DNA of 45,272 bases. It comes from an uncultured Gammaproteobacteria bacterium (GTDB taxonomy: Bacteria; Pseudomonadota; Gammaproteobacteria; Pseudomonadales; Azotimanducaceae). Below the pieces are notes generated by a model that did not search any database, was not told the origin of the DNA, and saw nothing but the letters and a program-made list of their open reading frames with translations. Below, piece by piece: positions 8,655 to 16,560 of this stretch (positions are counted from its first letter, which is position 1; every line of letters starts with the position of its first letter). Location: contig CAJYCI010000003.1 in the NCBI GenBank assembly GCA_913428515.1, positions 1 to 45,272 of the forward strand, given 5' to 3'. Both the position numbers and the translations under genes were made by a program.

Positions 8655-10028
8655 TTACCCGACTAAATACTCGTCTAAGGTTTTGTGAAAATTCCTAATT
8701 CTTACCTCTTGGTAGTTCCCAAGAGTTTGCCCGCCTTTTATTGATGCGTTCATTCCAGCCCACTGGCGATGAAAATTTTCTGTGTCTTGATCGAGAACAT
8801 GTGCCAAAGCAAAACCCTCTACCTCTTTATAAGACTGATCAATACTTAGGTGCTGGGCCAAAGCAGGTGGCGCTCTATTTGATTCGTCAGGGACCGGTTC
8901 CAGAATAAGTATTTCGTGCAAGCAAGTACCAAGCGAAGTTGGCCTAAAACGATATATCAAAGGTATCTGTATCCCTGGGAAAAAGCATGCATTAGGGAAC
9001 AAATGATACTCTATCGAATCTAGCATTATTGATGTGTTGGTATTAGAAAGATCCATTCCAAAAGCTTGACCCATGGTTTTTCTTAGATGTTCTGCGTGCC
9101 CCTCTCTCGCACTTTTCCCCTCAGGTAACTCTTTGGGGTCGTAGCCTAAAACTCCAAATATTTCTTCTTCAGTTTGGTCAAGCTGAGGGTTTCCTGTTGA
9201 TAGATTTTGTAGAAAACGAGAAACGTTTTTTCCAAACACATCATACTGAGTGTTTGCCCAAGAGGATGCTCTGAGGCCTTCTGGATGGGTTGCCAAGACA
9301 TGGTATGCCTCGAGGAATCCTTCCATGCACATTTTCCAGTTTCCCGGTAATTCTTTGCATGTGTGTATGGCAACTCTTCTATTTTCTAGACCCCAGCCTT
9401 TAAAATGATCGGGTAAGACCTCCAAATGATCTTCTAGCGGGCTACATTCAAGATCGAAGTTTATAAAGACGAAACCCGCCCATGTGCCCGAGGGAATCTC
9501 AGTCAGGCCAAAGTTTTCGTCAGAAACATGTGGGAAATCCCAACGGCAGGGTATTTCTCTCAGGCTTCCATCTAAATTCCATGACATTCCATGAAACGGA
9601 CACCGCAGGAACTGTTTCCCAGTTCCTTGAGACCCCGGGTCAAAAAAAGCCATTCCTCTGTGTGGACAGGAGTTGACATATGCTCTGAGTCTGTCCTCTG
9701 AGTCTCTGATCACCATTGCGCTATATGGACCTACGTCATAGACATAGTAATCACCGGGATCTTTCACATGTTCTTCTCTGCACGCCCACTGCCAAACTTT
9801 GGACCAGACCTTTTTGATTTCTTGATCATAAAACTCTTGGTCCGTGTACCGGGAAAAAGGCAAGTCTTCGTTTCCTAGGAACTTATAGCTGCTGGCCATA
9901 AGGGCATCATCGTGACGGCTATTTTCGCCTAGGAGTATATCGTTTACCGACCGTCCAGGGCATCTCGCTTCGCCTGGGGCAAGATCCGGATCTGACGGAA
10001 TACTGAGTTCCTCGATCATTTCTTTCAT
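8655..10028 (-). CDS. Rieske non-haem iron oxygenase, large (alpha) subunit
   Basis: Ring-hydroxylating or demethylating oxygenase. The Rieske [2Fe-2S] ligands are C121-P-H123 and C143-P-F-H146. The mononuclear iron site is H243 and H248 in LEAYHVLATHPE, completed by D415 in LDQDTENF; E240 takes the bridging acidic position. The 457-aa length fits alpha subunits. The ATG at 10028 is preferred over TTG at 10043. No ferredoxin or reductase gene is nearby, so electron supply is from elsewhere. It is isolated on its strand, with 190 nt separating it from the divergent DUF481 gene. The substrate is unknown; choline-, aromatic- and sterol-type members cannot be told apart by eye. Confidence 0.92.
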   Translation of the reverse strand: MKEMIEELSIPSDPDLAPGEARCPGRSVNDILLGENSRHDDALMASSYKFLGNEDLPFSRYTDQEFYDQEIKKVWSKVWQWACREEHVKDPGDYYVYDVGPYSAMVIRDSEDRLRAYVNSCPHRGMAFFDPGSQGTGKQFLRCPFHGMSWNLDGSLREIPCRWDFPHVSDENFGLTEIPSGTWAGFVFINFDLECSPLEDHLEVLPDHFKGWGLENRRVAIHTCKELPGNWKMCMEGFLEAYHVLATHPEGLRASSWANTQYDVFGKNVSRFLQNLSTGNPQLDQTEEEIFGVLGYDPKELPEGKSAREGHAEHLRKTMGQAFGMDLSNTNTSIMLDSIEYHLFPNACFFPGIQIPLIYRFRPTSLGTCLHEILILEPVPDESNRAPPALAQHLSIDQSYKEVEGFALAHVLDQDTENFHRQWAGMNASIKGGQTLGNYQEVRIRNFHKTLDEYLVG

Positions 10029-10218
10029 CTGAAATTCTCGCAATTTTCTGTTTTTTTATAATAGCATTTCCCTGTACCCATTTATCAAGGAGAAAATTCT
10101 GACTTTTCTGGTGACGGACGATCACTCTTAACGAACAAAAACTGATTGAGATTTAATATGATTCGAGTAACTTGCATTTGGTTAGATTGTTCTTATTGAT
10201 TTTAGGCGAAAGTTTTCA

Positions 10219-11214
10219 ATGCTAAGAAAAATACTTATCTTTATCATTATATGCGGGGGATCCCTGAGGTCATTCGCGGACATTGTTTTTTTAGAAAATG
10301 GAGACCGCATATCGGGCGATATAAAACGGATTTGGGGAAATATATTGATTATAGAACCCGAATATAGTGATCCCATCGAGCTCGATAGGGCTATCGTGGT
10401 TGGTGTTGAGTCTGATAAGAAGCTAGCAATCGAATTGGATGGATCAAAAGAAAGGCCCTATTTGATTTCCAGAGCGTCAGAAGAAGGCAGGGTCATTCTA
10501 GATTCAGATGATACTAAGTTCGATGTCACGCTAGATTCTATAAAGCGTGCTGAAGCAATAAAAGATTTTGACTGGGACATTAATTTTGACCTTGGATCCA
10601 CCTTCAGTCGAGGTAATACCGATAGCCAAACAACAAATTTGCAGTGGGATGGGAATTTAGTTATCAAAGATCATCGAATAAAAAGCGACTTATTTATAAG
10701 TAGAGAAGAGGTTGACGGAGAGAAAACAAAGGCCAAAGATAGAATCAACCTTGGGTACAACTATTTTTTTGTTGATCAATGGTTCTTTGCAGTTAATCTC
10801 GCTGCAGAAAGAGATCCTATTGCATTGCTAAATTCTCGATATTCTCTCAGTCCTGCAATTGGTTATGATTTCTTAGATGATCCCAACCGATTTCTACACG
10901 TTCAGCTGGGAGCGGGTTACTCTTCAGAACGTTCAAATAATTTAACATCAACCTCTACTGTTATTGATTGGAAACTCAACTTTTATTGGGAGCTGCTAAG
11001 CGGTGACCTTCAATTCTTCCATGATCAAAATTTGCTTAAGAATTTAGAAGGGCGAAAAAATTTCGTGTTTTATAGTCAAACTGGTTTCCGTTATGAAATC
11101 AATGAGGACATATACTTAAACTTACAGGCTAACTTTGACTATGATAGTCAGCCTGCAGGCGAAGCAAAAGAAGAAGACCTAACCTTTATTATTGGAGCTG
11201 GTATCAATCTCTAG
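10219..11214 (+). CDS. DUF481 outer-membrane beta-barrel protein
   Basis: A 331-aa exported protein. Residues 1-20 form a signal peptide (MLRKILIFIIICGG...FA), followed by DIVFLENGDRISGDI, a repeat-like segment often found before DUF481. From about residue 115 the chain alternates hydrophobic and polar residues in short strands (LGSTFSRGNTDSQTTNLQWDG ...) and ends with the aromatic-rich strand LTFIIGAGINL, typical of a C-terminal barrel strand. DUF481 members (YdiY-like) are described as salt-induced outer-membrane proteins; their job is unclear. It stands alone between a divergent Rieske gene and a convergent NIPSNAP gene. Confidence 0.85.
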   Translation: MLRKILIFIIICGGSLRSFADIVFLENGDRISGDIKRIWGNILIIEPEYSDPIELDRAIVVGVESDKKLAIELDGSKERPYLISRASEEGRVILDSDDTKFDVTLDSIKRAEAIKDFDWDINFDLGSTFSRGNTDSQTTNLQWDGNLVIKDHRIKSDLFISREEVDGEKTKAKDRINLGYNYFFVDQWFFAVNLAAERDPIALLNSRYSLSPAIGYDFLDDPNRFLHVQLGAGYSSERSNNLTSTSTVIDWKLNFYWELLSGDLQFFHDQNLLKNLEGRKNFVFYSQTGFRYEINEDIYLNLQANFDYDSQPAGEAKEEDLTFIIGAGINL

Positions 11215-11235
11215 GTCTTTGAAGAAATTGCCTAG

Positions 11236-11249
11236 TGACCAATTGGTCA
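11236..11249. promoter_or_regulatory. 14-bp perfect palindrome (possible TetR-type site)
   Basis: TGACCAATTGGTCA is its own reverse complement. The TGACC-N4-GGTCA pattern resembles operators of dimeric TetR-family repressors. It sits in the 124-nt gap between the convergent DUF481 and NIPSNAP genes, an unusual place for an operator. A related imperfect copy (11 of 14 bases) lies at 12659-12672 in the leader of the hydrolase gene. It has no loop and no T-tract, so it is not a good intrinsic terminator. Confidence 0.35.
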
Positions 11250-11338
11250 AAGGTTCGGGTCTTCTCGTCCCCACCATTCTTTTCTTTGTAATCATTTGTT
11301 ATCTTGATTTTTTACGAGGCTATAATAGTTAAAGTGGA

Positions 11339-11677
11339 TTAAAGTTCTTCCGCGAATCTAGCTTCCATTTGAAGATATCCTTTAGAGTCTGGATGTCTTG
11401 ACCAGATATCCTTCCAAACGGAACCACCAAGCACCTCTTTCATGCCATGGTCCCTGTCTAACTCAGATTTCCATTTAATTATCCAAGTAATATTAGCCAC
11501 CCCATGCTTATGTTCCTGAGGGTCCTCGCCGGTTATCTCTGGAGCTAGTCCATTATCTGTCCAGAATCCAACGACATCTAAATTCTCTTTTAAAAAAGGA
11601 ACGGCTTCGTCAATGGCCCATTTTTTATAGGCTTCAAATTTTTCCGGAAGATAGTGATAGCATCGAATTTCAAACAT
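11339..11677 (-). CDS. NIPSNAP-family small protein
   Basis: A 112-aa dimeric alpha/beta-barrel-like protein. MFEIRCYHYLPEKFEAYKKW and the later IIKWKSELDRDHGMKE fit the NIPSNAP family, which is widespread in bacteria and has no firmly assigned enzymatic activity. The start is supported by a GAGGAG ribosome-binding site that lies within the last codons of the upstream hydrolase gene, 4 nt away. The two are clearly co-transcribed. It may bind or process the product of the hydrolase; this is inference from neighbourhood only. Confidence 0.8.
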   Translation of the reverse strand: MFEIRCYHYLPEKFEAYKKWAIDEAVPFLKENLDVVGFWTDNGLAPEITGEDPQEHKHGVANITWIIKWKSELDRDHGMKEVLGGSVWKDIWSRHPDSKGYLQMEARFAEEL

Positions 11678-11681
11678 TTTT

Positions 11682-12647
11682 TTACTCCTCTGATATTTTA
11701 TTTAAAAGTATTTCAACGATTTCTCGGCCATGTGTGTTTTGCAAAAAATGCCCGGCTTCTGGTAATGATTTAAAGGTTCCCTTCATTTTTTTGGCCCATG
11801 TTTCACCCCATTTTTCTGTAAATATATCGTCAGCGCCTCCCCAAATAAAGTGGACCGGTTTATTCCACTGAAGAAGCTGTTCAAAAAAGTAAATTTGCGC
11901 TGTCCCATTTCCTCGGTCGAAGTCGTAATGACAAATAGATAGAGGAAATGCTCTGAATCCGTTGAATGCGTCGTCAGGCATACCCAAGTATGGAGCTTGG
12001 AATCCTCGGTACATCTTAGTGGCTTCTGAATCGATGGTTAGTTTTTCTCCATGCAGTATCCAGGGTATCCCAAGCTTTGGTGCAAGTATTCCCGCGCTAA
12101 TAAGAAGCAGCACCGCAATGTCAGGATGGCGGATACTAAACAGACCACCTTCCTGCCAGTTCTTATTCCATTTTATGATCGCGTCTGAATATTCGTACTC
12201 CTCATGGTGCAACCATGTGTTCATGATTACTAGCCTTGAGAAACGCTCTTCCATATAGACGGCCTGAGCGAGTCCTATAGGTCCGCCCCAATCTTGACAG
12301 ACTAGCGTTATGTTCTTTAGTCCGAGATTTGAGATAAGCCCGGAAAGAACTTCGGTATGTCTTGCGATTGAGTAGAAACTTGGTTCGGTCGGTTTGTCAG
12401 ATCGTCCAAAGCCAATATGATCTGGAACGATGCAGCGGTAACCCTTCGCTATTAACATTGGGATCATGTCACGGTATAAATAACCCCAAGTTGGCATCCC
12501 ATGCAGAAGCAGCATTACGGGCCCATCTTTTGGCCCCTCATCAACGTAGTGAACCCTAACGTCATTCCAAAGGTAGTAGTTTGGCTCGAATGGATAGTCG
12601 GTCAGCTCAGAGAAATTTTTCGCTGGTGTTCGAAGGATGTTTTCCAT
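11682..12647 (-). CDS. Haloalkane dehalogenase-like alpha/beta hydrolase
   Basis: A 321-aa alpha/beta hydrolase whose closest recognisable group is the haloalkane dehalogenases. HGMPTWGYLYR supplies the oxyanion segment. PDHIGFGRSDKP is a family signature. The nucleophile is D119 in CQDWGG, with the following Trp in the halide-binding position. GGADDIF and EAGHFLQ carry the likely acid and His. In type-I dehalogenases the oxyanion segment is usually HGEPTW; here Met replaces Glu. Epoxide hydrolase activity is a possible alternative. It is followed by NIPSNAP 4 nt downstream and preceded by selO (70 nt), with an imperfect palindrome in that gap. Confidence 0.85.
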   Translation of the reverse strand: MENILRTPAKNFSELTDYPFEPNYYLWNDVRVHYVDEGPKDGPVMLLLHGMPTWGYLYRDMIPMLIAKGYRCIVPDHIGFGRSDKPTEPSFYSIARHTEVLSGLISNLGLKNITLVCQDWGGPIGLAQAVYMEERFSRLVIMNTWLHHEEYEYSDAIIKWNKNWQEGGLFSIRHPDIAVLLLISAGILAPKLGIPWILHGEKLTIDSEATKMYRGFQAPYLGMPDDAFNGFRAFPLSICHYDFDRGNGTAQIYFFEQLLQWNKPVHFIWGGADDIFTEKWGETWAKKMKGTFKSLPEAGHFLQNTHGREIVEILLNKISEE

Positions 12648-12658
12648 TTTTTAACTTG

Positions 12659-12672
12659 TGACTGATTGGTTA
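12659..12672. promoter_or_regulatory. Imperfect palindrome upstream of the dehalogenase-like gene
   Basis: TGACTGATTGGTTA matches 11 of 14 positions of the perfect palindrome at 11236-11249. It is 12 nt upstream of the hydrolase start codon, where a repressor could act on an internal promoter in the selO-hydrolase gap. The two sites bracket the hydrolase-NIPSNAP pair. The evidence is only this similarity. Confidence 0.25.
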
Positions 12673-12717
12673 AAAACTCTACCATTTTTTTGGGTAAGCG
12701 GGAATTTTGCTGAATTT

Positions 12718-14178
12718 TCAGGTCCCGCAAAAAGTCTGTCTGACTACTTGATCGGGACGCGGCTTTTTTGCTAGGTCTATATTTGATGCGTTTAAATCAA
12801 ATGGGTTCGCTGTCTCTCTTACTAGTTTACGAAATAAGTTGAGATTGCCAATAGTCGCTTCCTTTATCGCCTGTTCTACTAAATGGTTCCTAGGGATGAT
12901 CGCCGGATTATTAGCAATCATTTCCGTCTGTGTTTCTTGGTTCTCTTCTTTTCCTATGCGTGCCTTCCACTTGTTTAACCATTCATCGAATAATGTTGGA
13001 AATCCAGCAAATTCAGACACCGAAAATTCAGGAGTTTCTCCCGCCATTTCCGACAGACGTCGAAAAGATAAGGTGAAATCAAGTTGATTGTCCTCGAGCA
13101 AAAGAAAAAATTCCTCCATGATAGGTTGATCCCCTTGCAGTTTCTTTTTGAAACCAAACTTAGGTCTCATCTGAGCTTCTTCTTTCTCTTTGTACAGATT
13201 TGGAAAGCGCTCAATGACTTCTTTCGCCAGTTCAAGGGATCTTGTTTCGTTTTGTCCAATGATCGGGAGCAAGGCTTGCGCGAAACAAGCGATGTTCCAA
13301 TGTGCTATGTTAGGTTGATTCTCGTAAGAATATCTTCCCATATGATCGATTGAGCTGAAGACGGCATTCTTTTTAAAATTATCGATAAATGCACAGGGAC
13401 CAAAATCGATTGTTTCTCCAGAGACAAGCATATTGTCGGTATTCATTACACCATGAACGAAGCCAATCGATTGCCACTTAGCGACCAGTTCCGCCTGCGA
13501 TTCCATAACAGCTTCTAATAGAGCGAGAGCCTTGCTCTCTCGCACGGGATGATTATTGTAATGTCTTTCAAAAACGTAGTCAGTCAACAATTCAAGTGCT
13601 TGGACATCTTTTATACTGGCGAAATATTGAAAAGTACCTATTCGAACATGACTTCGGGCGACCCTTGTTAGAATTGCGCCTGGTAGAGATGTTTCTCGCA
13701 TAACAAATTCACCTGTCTCCAGTGATGCCAATGCACGCGTAGATTTTATTCCAAGCGCATGCATTGCCTCACTTATTAGGTGCTCTCGAAGTACGGGGCC
13801 AAGAGGTGATCTGCCATCACCCATTCTTGAGTAGGGTGTTGGTCCTGCTCCTTTCAGTTGGATATCGTAGCTCAAGCCATCCCTCGCTTTAACCTCACCC
13901 AGCAGAATGGCTCTGCCATCACCAAGTTGAGGATTCCATGAACCGAACTGATGTCCAGCATAAACCGACGCAATGGGGTTACTTCCTTTCGGGGCAGTAT
14001 TGCCGCTCAACATTCCGATGCCCTGCTCACTGTTTATCCAATCAATCGGAATCGACAAAAACTCTGCTAATTCTTCGTTTATTAAAATTGGGGAGGGCTT
14101 GTTTACGGGCTCGGGCAACTGGTTTGTATAAAAGTTTCCTGGCAAGTTAACGTAGGTATTTTCGAAGCTAATAGTCAT
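12718..14178 (-). CDS. selO: Protein adenylyltransferase SelO (YdiU family)
   Basis: Pseudokinase-fold enzyme that transfers AMP from ATP to Ser/Thr/Tyr of target proteins; in E. coli its targets relate to glutathione/glutaredoxin redox balance. Visible landmarks are GHQFGSWNPQLGDGRA, QLKGAGPTPYSR (ATP-binding Lys), LREHLISEAMHALGI (Glu), and HGVMNTDNML ... IDFGPCAFID (Asn, Asp and metal-binding Asp). The 486-aa length matches the bacterial family. Cys in GPCAF and C484 in the terminal TFCGT correspond to the pair reported to form a regulatory disulfide in E. coli SelO. It lies 28 nt after the acyltransferase in a co-directional run starting with yghU. Confidence 0.95.
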   Translation of the reverse strand: MTISFENTYVNLPGNFYTNQLPEPVNKPSPILINEELAEFLSIPIDWINSEQGIGMLSGNTAPKGSNPIASVYAGHQFGSWNPQLGDGRAILLGEVKARDGLSYDIQLKGAGPTPYSRMGDGRSPLGPVLREHLISEAMHALGIKSTRALASLETGEFVMRETSLPGAILTRVARSHVRIGTFQYFASIKDVQALELLTDYVFERHYNNHPVRESKALALLEAVMESQAELVAKWQSIGFVHGVMNTDNMLVSGETIDFGPCAFIDNFKKNAVFSSIDHMGRYSYENQPNIAHWNIACFAQALLPIIGQNETRSLELAKEVIERFPNLYKEKEEAQMRPKFGFKKKLQGDQPIMEEFFLLLEDNQLDFTLSFRRLSEMAGETPEFSVSEFAGFPTLFDEWLNKWKARIGKEENQETQTEMIANNPAIIPRNHLVEQAIKEATIGNLNLFRKLVRETANPFDLNASNIDLAKKPRPDQVVRQTFCGT

Positions 14179-14206
14179 ATTTTTATTGGGACTTGTCTCG
14201 GAGGAT

Positions 14207-15073
14207 TCATGCAGACTTCTTTAAAAATTTGGGTAAAGCCAAAAATTTATTTCTCGCGCTCTTCGAGGAAAGCTCTTCTACTTTTCTTTTGAGAAATTCT
14301 GTAAGCCCCTTTCTCCCTCCAAGTAGTTCCATTTCTTTGTAACGAATTGGCTTGCCAATTCTAAACTCAATCGTTGTTCCTATTCTTCTGGTAACTTCTC
14401 TTATAAACAAAGAGAGTCTGGCAGACTCAGAAATGCTGCTCGCTAGGTGAAACGCTGCACTGTTTTCCCCTTTGAAATTTACAGGCACAACAGTTGCTTT
14501 TGATTTAATAATTATTTTCGCCGCAAATGTGCTCCAGGGCAGTTCTTCTAAAGGTCCGAGTCCAAATCTCCACCTAGTCGCTACGCTCCCTGACGGGAAA
14601 ATTATTACTGTGCCTCCATTCTCAAGAATCTGTTGGGCATGCTTTTTTGTCTCGACGTTTCTTTTCGTGGCTTCTCGTGTGCCATCAAAATCTACAGGCA
14701 AAAATAATTTATTTAACTCTTTGTCCTTCATTAACCGGTTATTGAGTAATATACGAAAGTCTCCCCTTATTCTTGCAGCTATCTCGCAAAGAATGAGTCC
14801 ATCTATTATTCCAAATGGATGATTTGCGACAAAAACCAGGGGACCATCTTTCGGGATATGCGCTTCCATTTCCTGGTTGTATTTGAGGCAGAGTCGGCTC
14901 AATTGGATTCCCTTACTAAAGAATTTAGGGATCTGAAAGGGCTCATCTTTCAATTGTCCGTAGATGCTAGTTATCTTCTCTCGACCGGTCGCGAGTTCGA
15001 CAAAATTTACGACCTTTCTTTTAAACCAAGGGTCGCCAGGTTGAGCGTAAGATATTGTATCTGTTCGATCCAT
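14207..15073 (-). CDS. PlsC-like phospholipid/ornithine-lipid acyltransferase
   Basis: Acyltransferase of the lysophospholipid / hemolysin-like group, 288 aa. FVANHPFGIIDGL contains the catalytic His and Asp of the acyltransferase motif I in the His-x5-Asp form seen in this subgroup. FPSGSVATR is motif III, and ATVVPVNFKG resembles motif IV. It probably acylates a lyso- or lipid-A-like acceptor at the inner-membrane face. ATG at 15073 is preferred over the TTG directly before it. It is 52 nt after the VOC gene and 28 nt before selO. Confidence 0.85.
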   Translation of the reverse strand: MDRTDTISYAQPGDPWFKRKVVNFVELATGREKITSIYGQLKDEPFQIPKFFSKGIQLSRLCLKYNQEMEAHIPKDGPLVFVANHPFGIIDGLILCEIAARIRGDFRILLNNRLMKDKELNKLFLPVDFDGTREATKRNVETKKHAQQILENGGTVIIFPSGSVATRWRFGLGPLEELPWSTFAAKIIIKSKATVVPVNFKGENSAAFHLASSISESARLSLFIREVTRRIGTTIEFRIGKPIRYKEMELLGGRKGLTEFLKRKVEELSSKSARNKFLALPKFLKKSA

Positions 15074-15125
15074 CAACTTGCTTCGTTGGCGATCGGGTTT
15101 CTACTAGAGAGTGCGTTTTTTGACA

Positions 15126-15644
15126 TTATCTGAGAGGATCTCCTCCATCCCAATTCCTTGCTGCAGTGGCAATGCCTTCAAACCTATTAACAGTATTTTC
15201 ATTGTAAGACACAACTTCCAGCATGCAGCCCATTAGAGGTCTAGCGTCAAAATATGCAAACGCGACTTCGCCAATTTTTCCTGTATTTGCCGCGAGGTAA
15301 CCTAGATTTTCCATATAAAGAAGGTCTGAGTCAAAATCGTGTGTCCAAACACACATGTGGTGAAACCCCTTTTCCCCAGCGGGAACGCTGTCTCGGTAAG
15401 CGCATTTTGGTGAAATGGGCTCGATCAATTCGATCTGGATGTTCCCTGCTTGCGCTATGGCAACTCTCATTGATAAATCGCTTTTCTCGCCTCTATAAGT
15501 AACCTCATCAAAAGTCCCATAGGGGTAGTCATTTATAAAAAAAGGACCAATTCCCATTTCATTTACCCATTTCATGCAACTCTCTTCTAAATCGGTCACC
15601 ACCCAAGCGTTTTGGAAAATAGCTCGATCTGTTGGATTATTCAC
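15126..15644 (-). CDS. VOC (glyoxalase/bleomycin-resistance fold) protein
   Basis: A 172-aa vicinal-oxygen-chelate protein: AWVVTDLEESCMKWVNEMGIGPFF opens the first beta-alpha-beta unit. FHHMCVWTHDFDSDLLYMENLGY opens the second, with His in a metal-ligand position. ECTs such as LIEPIS and CMLEVVSY provide likely Glu ligands at strand ends. VOC members include glyoxalase I, methylmalonyl-CoA epimerase and extradiol dioxygenases; the exact reaction is not decidable. The start codon is GTG, set by a GAGGAG ribosome-binding site. It follows yghU by 20 nt. Confidence 0.85.
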   Translation of the reverse strand: MNNPTDRAIFQNAWVVTDLEESCMKWVNEMGIGPFFINDYPYGTFDEVTYRGEKSDLSMRVAIAQAGNIQIELIEPISPKCAYRDSVPAGEKGFHHMCVWTHDFDSDLLYMENLGYLAANTGKIGEVAFAYFDARPLMGCMLEVVSYNENTVNRFEGIATAARNWDGGDPLR

Positions 15645-15652
15645 TGGGACAT

Positions 15653-15658
15653 CTCCTC
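15653..15658 (-). promoter_or_regulatory. Ribosome-binding site fixing a GTG start
   Basis: GAGGAG on the minus strand, 8 nt before the GTG start of the VOC gene at 15644. An ATG closer to the site runs into a stop after two more codons, so GTG is the only workable start here. Confidence 0.7.
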
Positions 15659-15664
15659 TATGGG

Positions 15665-16504
15665 TTAGTTGAAGTCAGCGGAGCTATGCCGCTCCAATAC
15701 TCTCGTTTTTTCATCGCCCCAAGGTCGATTGACTCTTCTTCCTCGCTGAACCGCTGGTCGCGCCTCAATTTCTTCTGCCCAACGCACTACGTTTTTGTAA
15801 CTATTTACATTTAAAAATTCACTTGCTTGATAGGCGTCATGCAAAACCAGGTATCCATACCAAGAGTAATTCGCTATGTCAGCAATATTGTATTCTTCGC
15901 CGCAAAGAAATTGCCTTTTTCCTAGGTTCTGATCTAGCACATCAAGGAGTCTCTTAGTTTCCATTGCGTAACGGTTGATCGGGTACTCTAATTTTTCGGG
16001 TGCATAGGCATAAAAGTGACCAAAACCACCTCCCACATATGGGGTACTACCCATTTGCCACATTAACCAAGAAAAACACTCTGCTCTTTCACTCAGAGCA
16101 GAGGGGATAAATGCGTTGAATTTCTCAGCCAAGTACAAGAGTATGGCTCCGCTCTCAAATACCCTTGTCTCAGGATTTGTGCTTATATCTATCAGAGCAG
16201 GAACTTTAGAGTTTGGGTTTATGTCGACGAATCCGCTTCCGAATTGTTCATTGTCTCCAATCTTTATGAGAAAGGCGTCGTATTCCGCCTCCTTCCCAGC
16301 CTGAAGCAATTCTTCTAAAAGAATAGTTGCTTTCACCCCATTTGGAGTTCCTAAGGAATGCAGTTGCAACGGGTGTTTTCCCCTAGGAAGGATTCTCTCC
16401 TCTCTCGCTCCGGAAGTCGGTCGATTCATGTTTGCAAAGCGGCCGTTTGCTTCTTTATCCCAGTGCCAAACTTGTGGTGGGACATAATTGTTAGATTCAC
16501 CCAT
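15665..16504 (-). CDS. yghU: Glutathione-dependent disulfide-bond oxidoreductase YghU-like
   Basis: GST-superfamily protein, 279 aa. It is very close along its length to E. coli YghU from the N-terminal Y-P-x-V-W-x-W-D-K extension onward: FANMNRPTSG, GKHPLQLHSLGTPNGVKATILLEELL, GFVDINPNSKVPAL, RVFESGAILLYLAEKF, YVGGGFGHFYAYAPEKLEYPINR and RPAVQRGRRVNR. The family reduces disulfides with two bound glutathiones rather than using an active-site Cys; the TPNG segment lies at the active site. An AGGAAA ribosome-binding site precedes the ATG. It heads the run yghU-VOC-acyltransferase-selO-hydrolase-NIPSNAP and diverges from the PhyH gene 56 nt away. Confidence 0.93.
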   Translation of the reverse strand: MGESNNYVPPQVWHWDKEANGRFANMNRPTSGAREERILPRGKHPLQLHSLGTPNGVKATILLEELLQAGKEAEYDAFLIKIGDNEQFGSGFVDINPNSKVPALIDISTNPETRVFESGAILLYLAEKFNAFIPSALSERAECFSWLMWQMGSTPYVGGGFGHFYAYAPEKLEYPINRYAMETKRLLDVLDQNLGKRQFLCGEEYNIADIANYSWYGYLVLHDAYQASEFLNVNSYKNVVRWAEEIEARPAVQRGRRVNRPWGDEKTRVLERHSSADFN

Positions 16505-16560
16505 ATTTTTTTCCTAGTAAATTCGTACAAAAATTTAAGATTTCAAGGCTACAATAAAGT

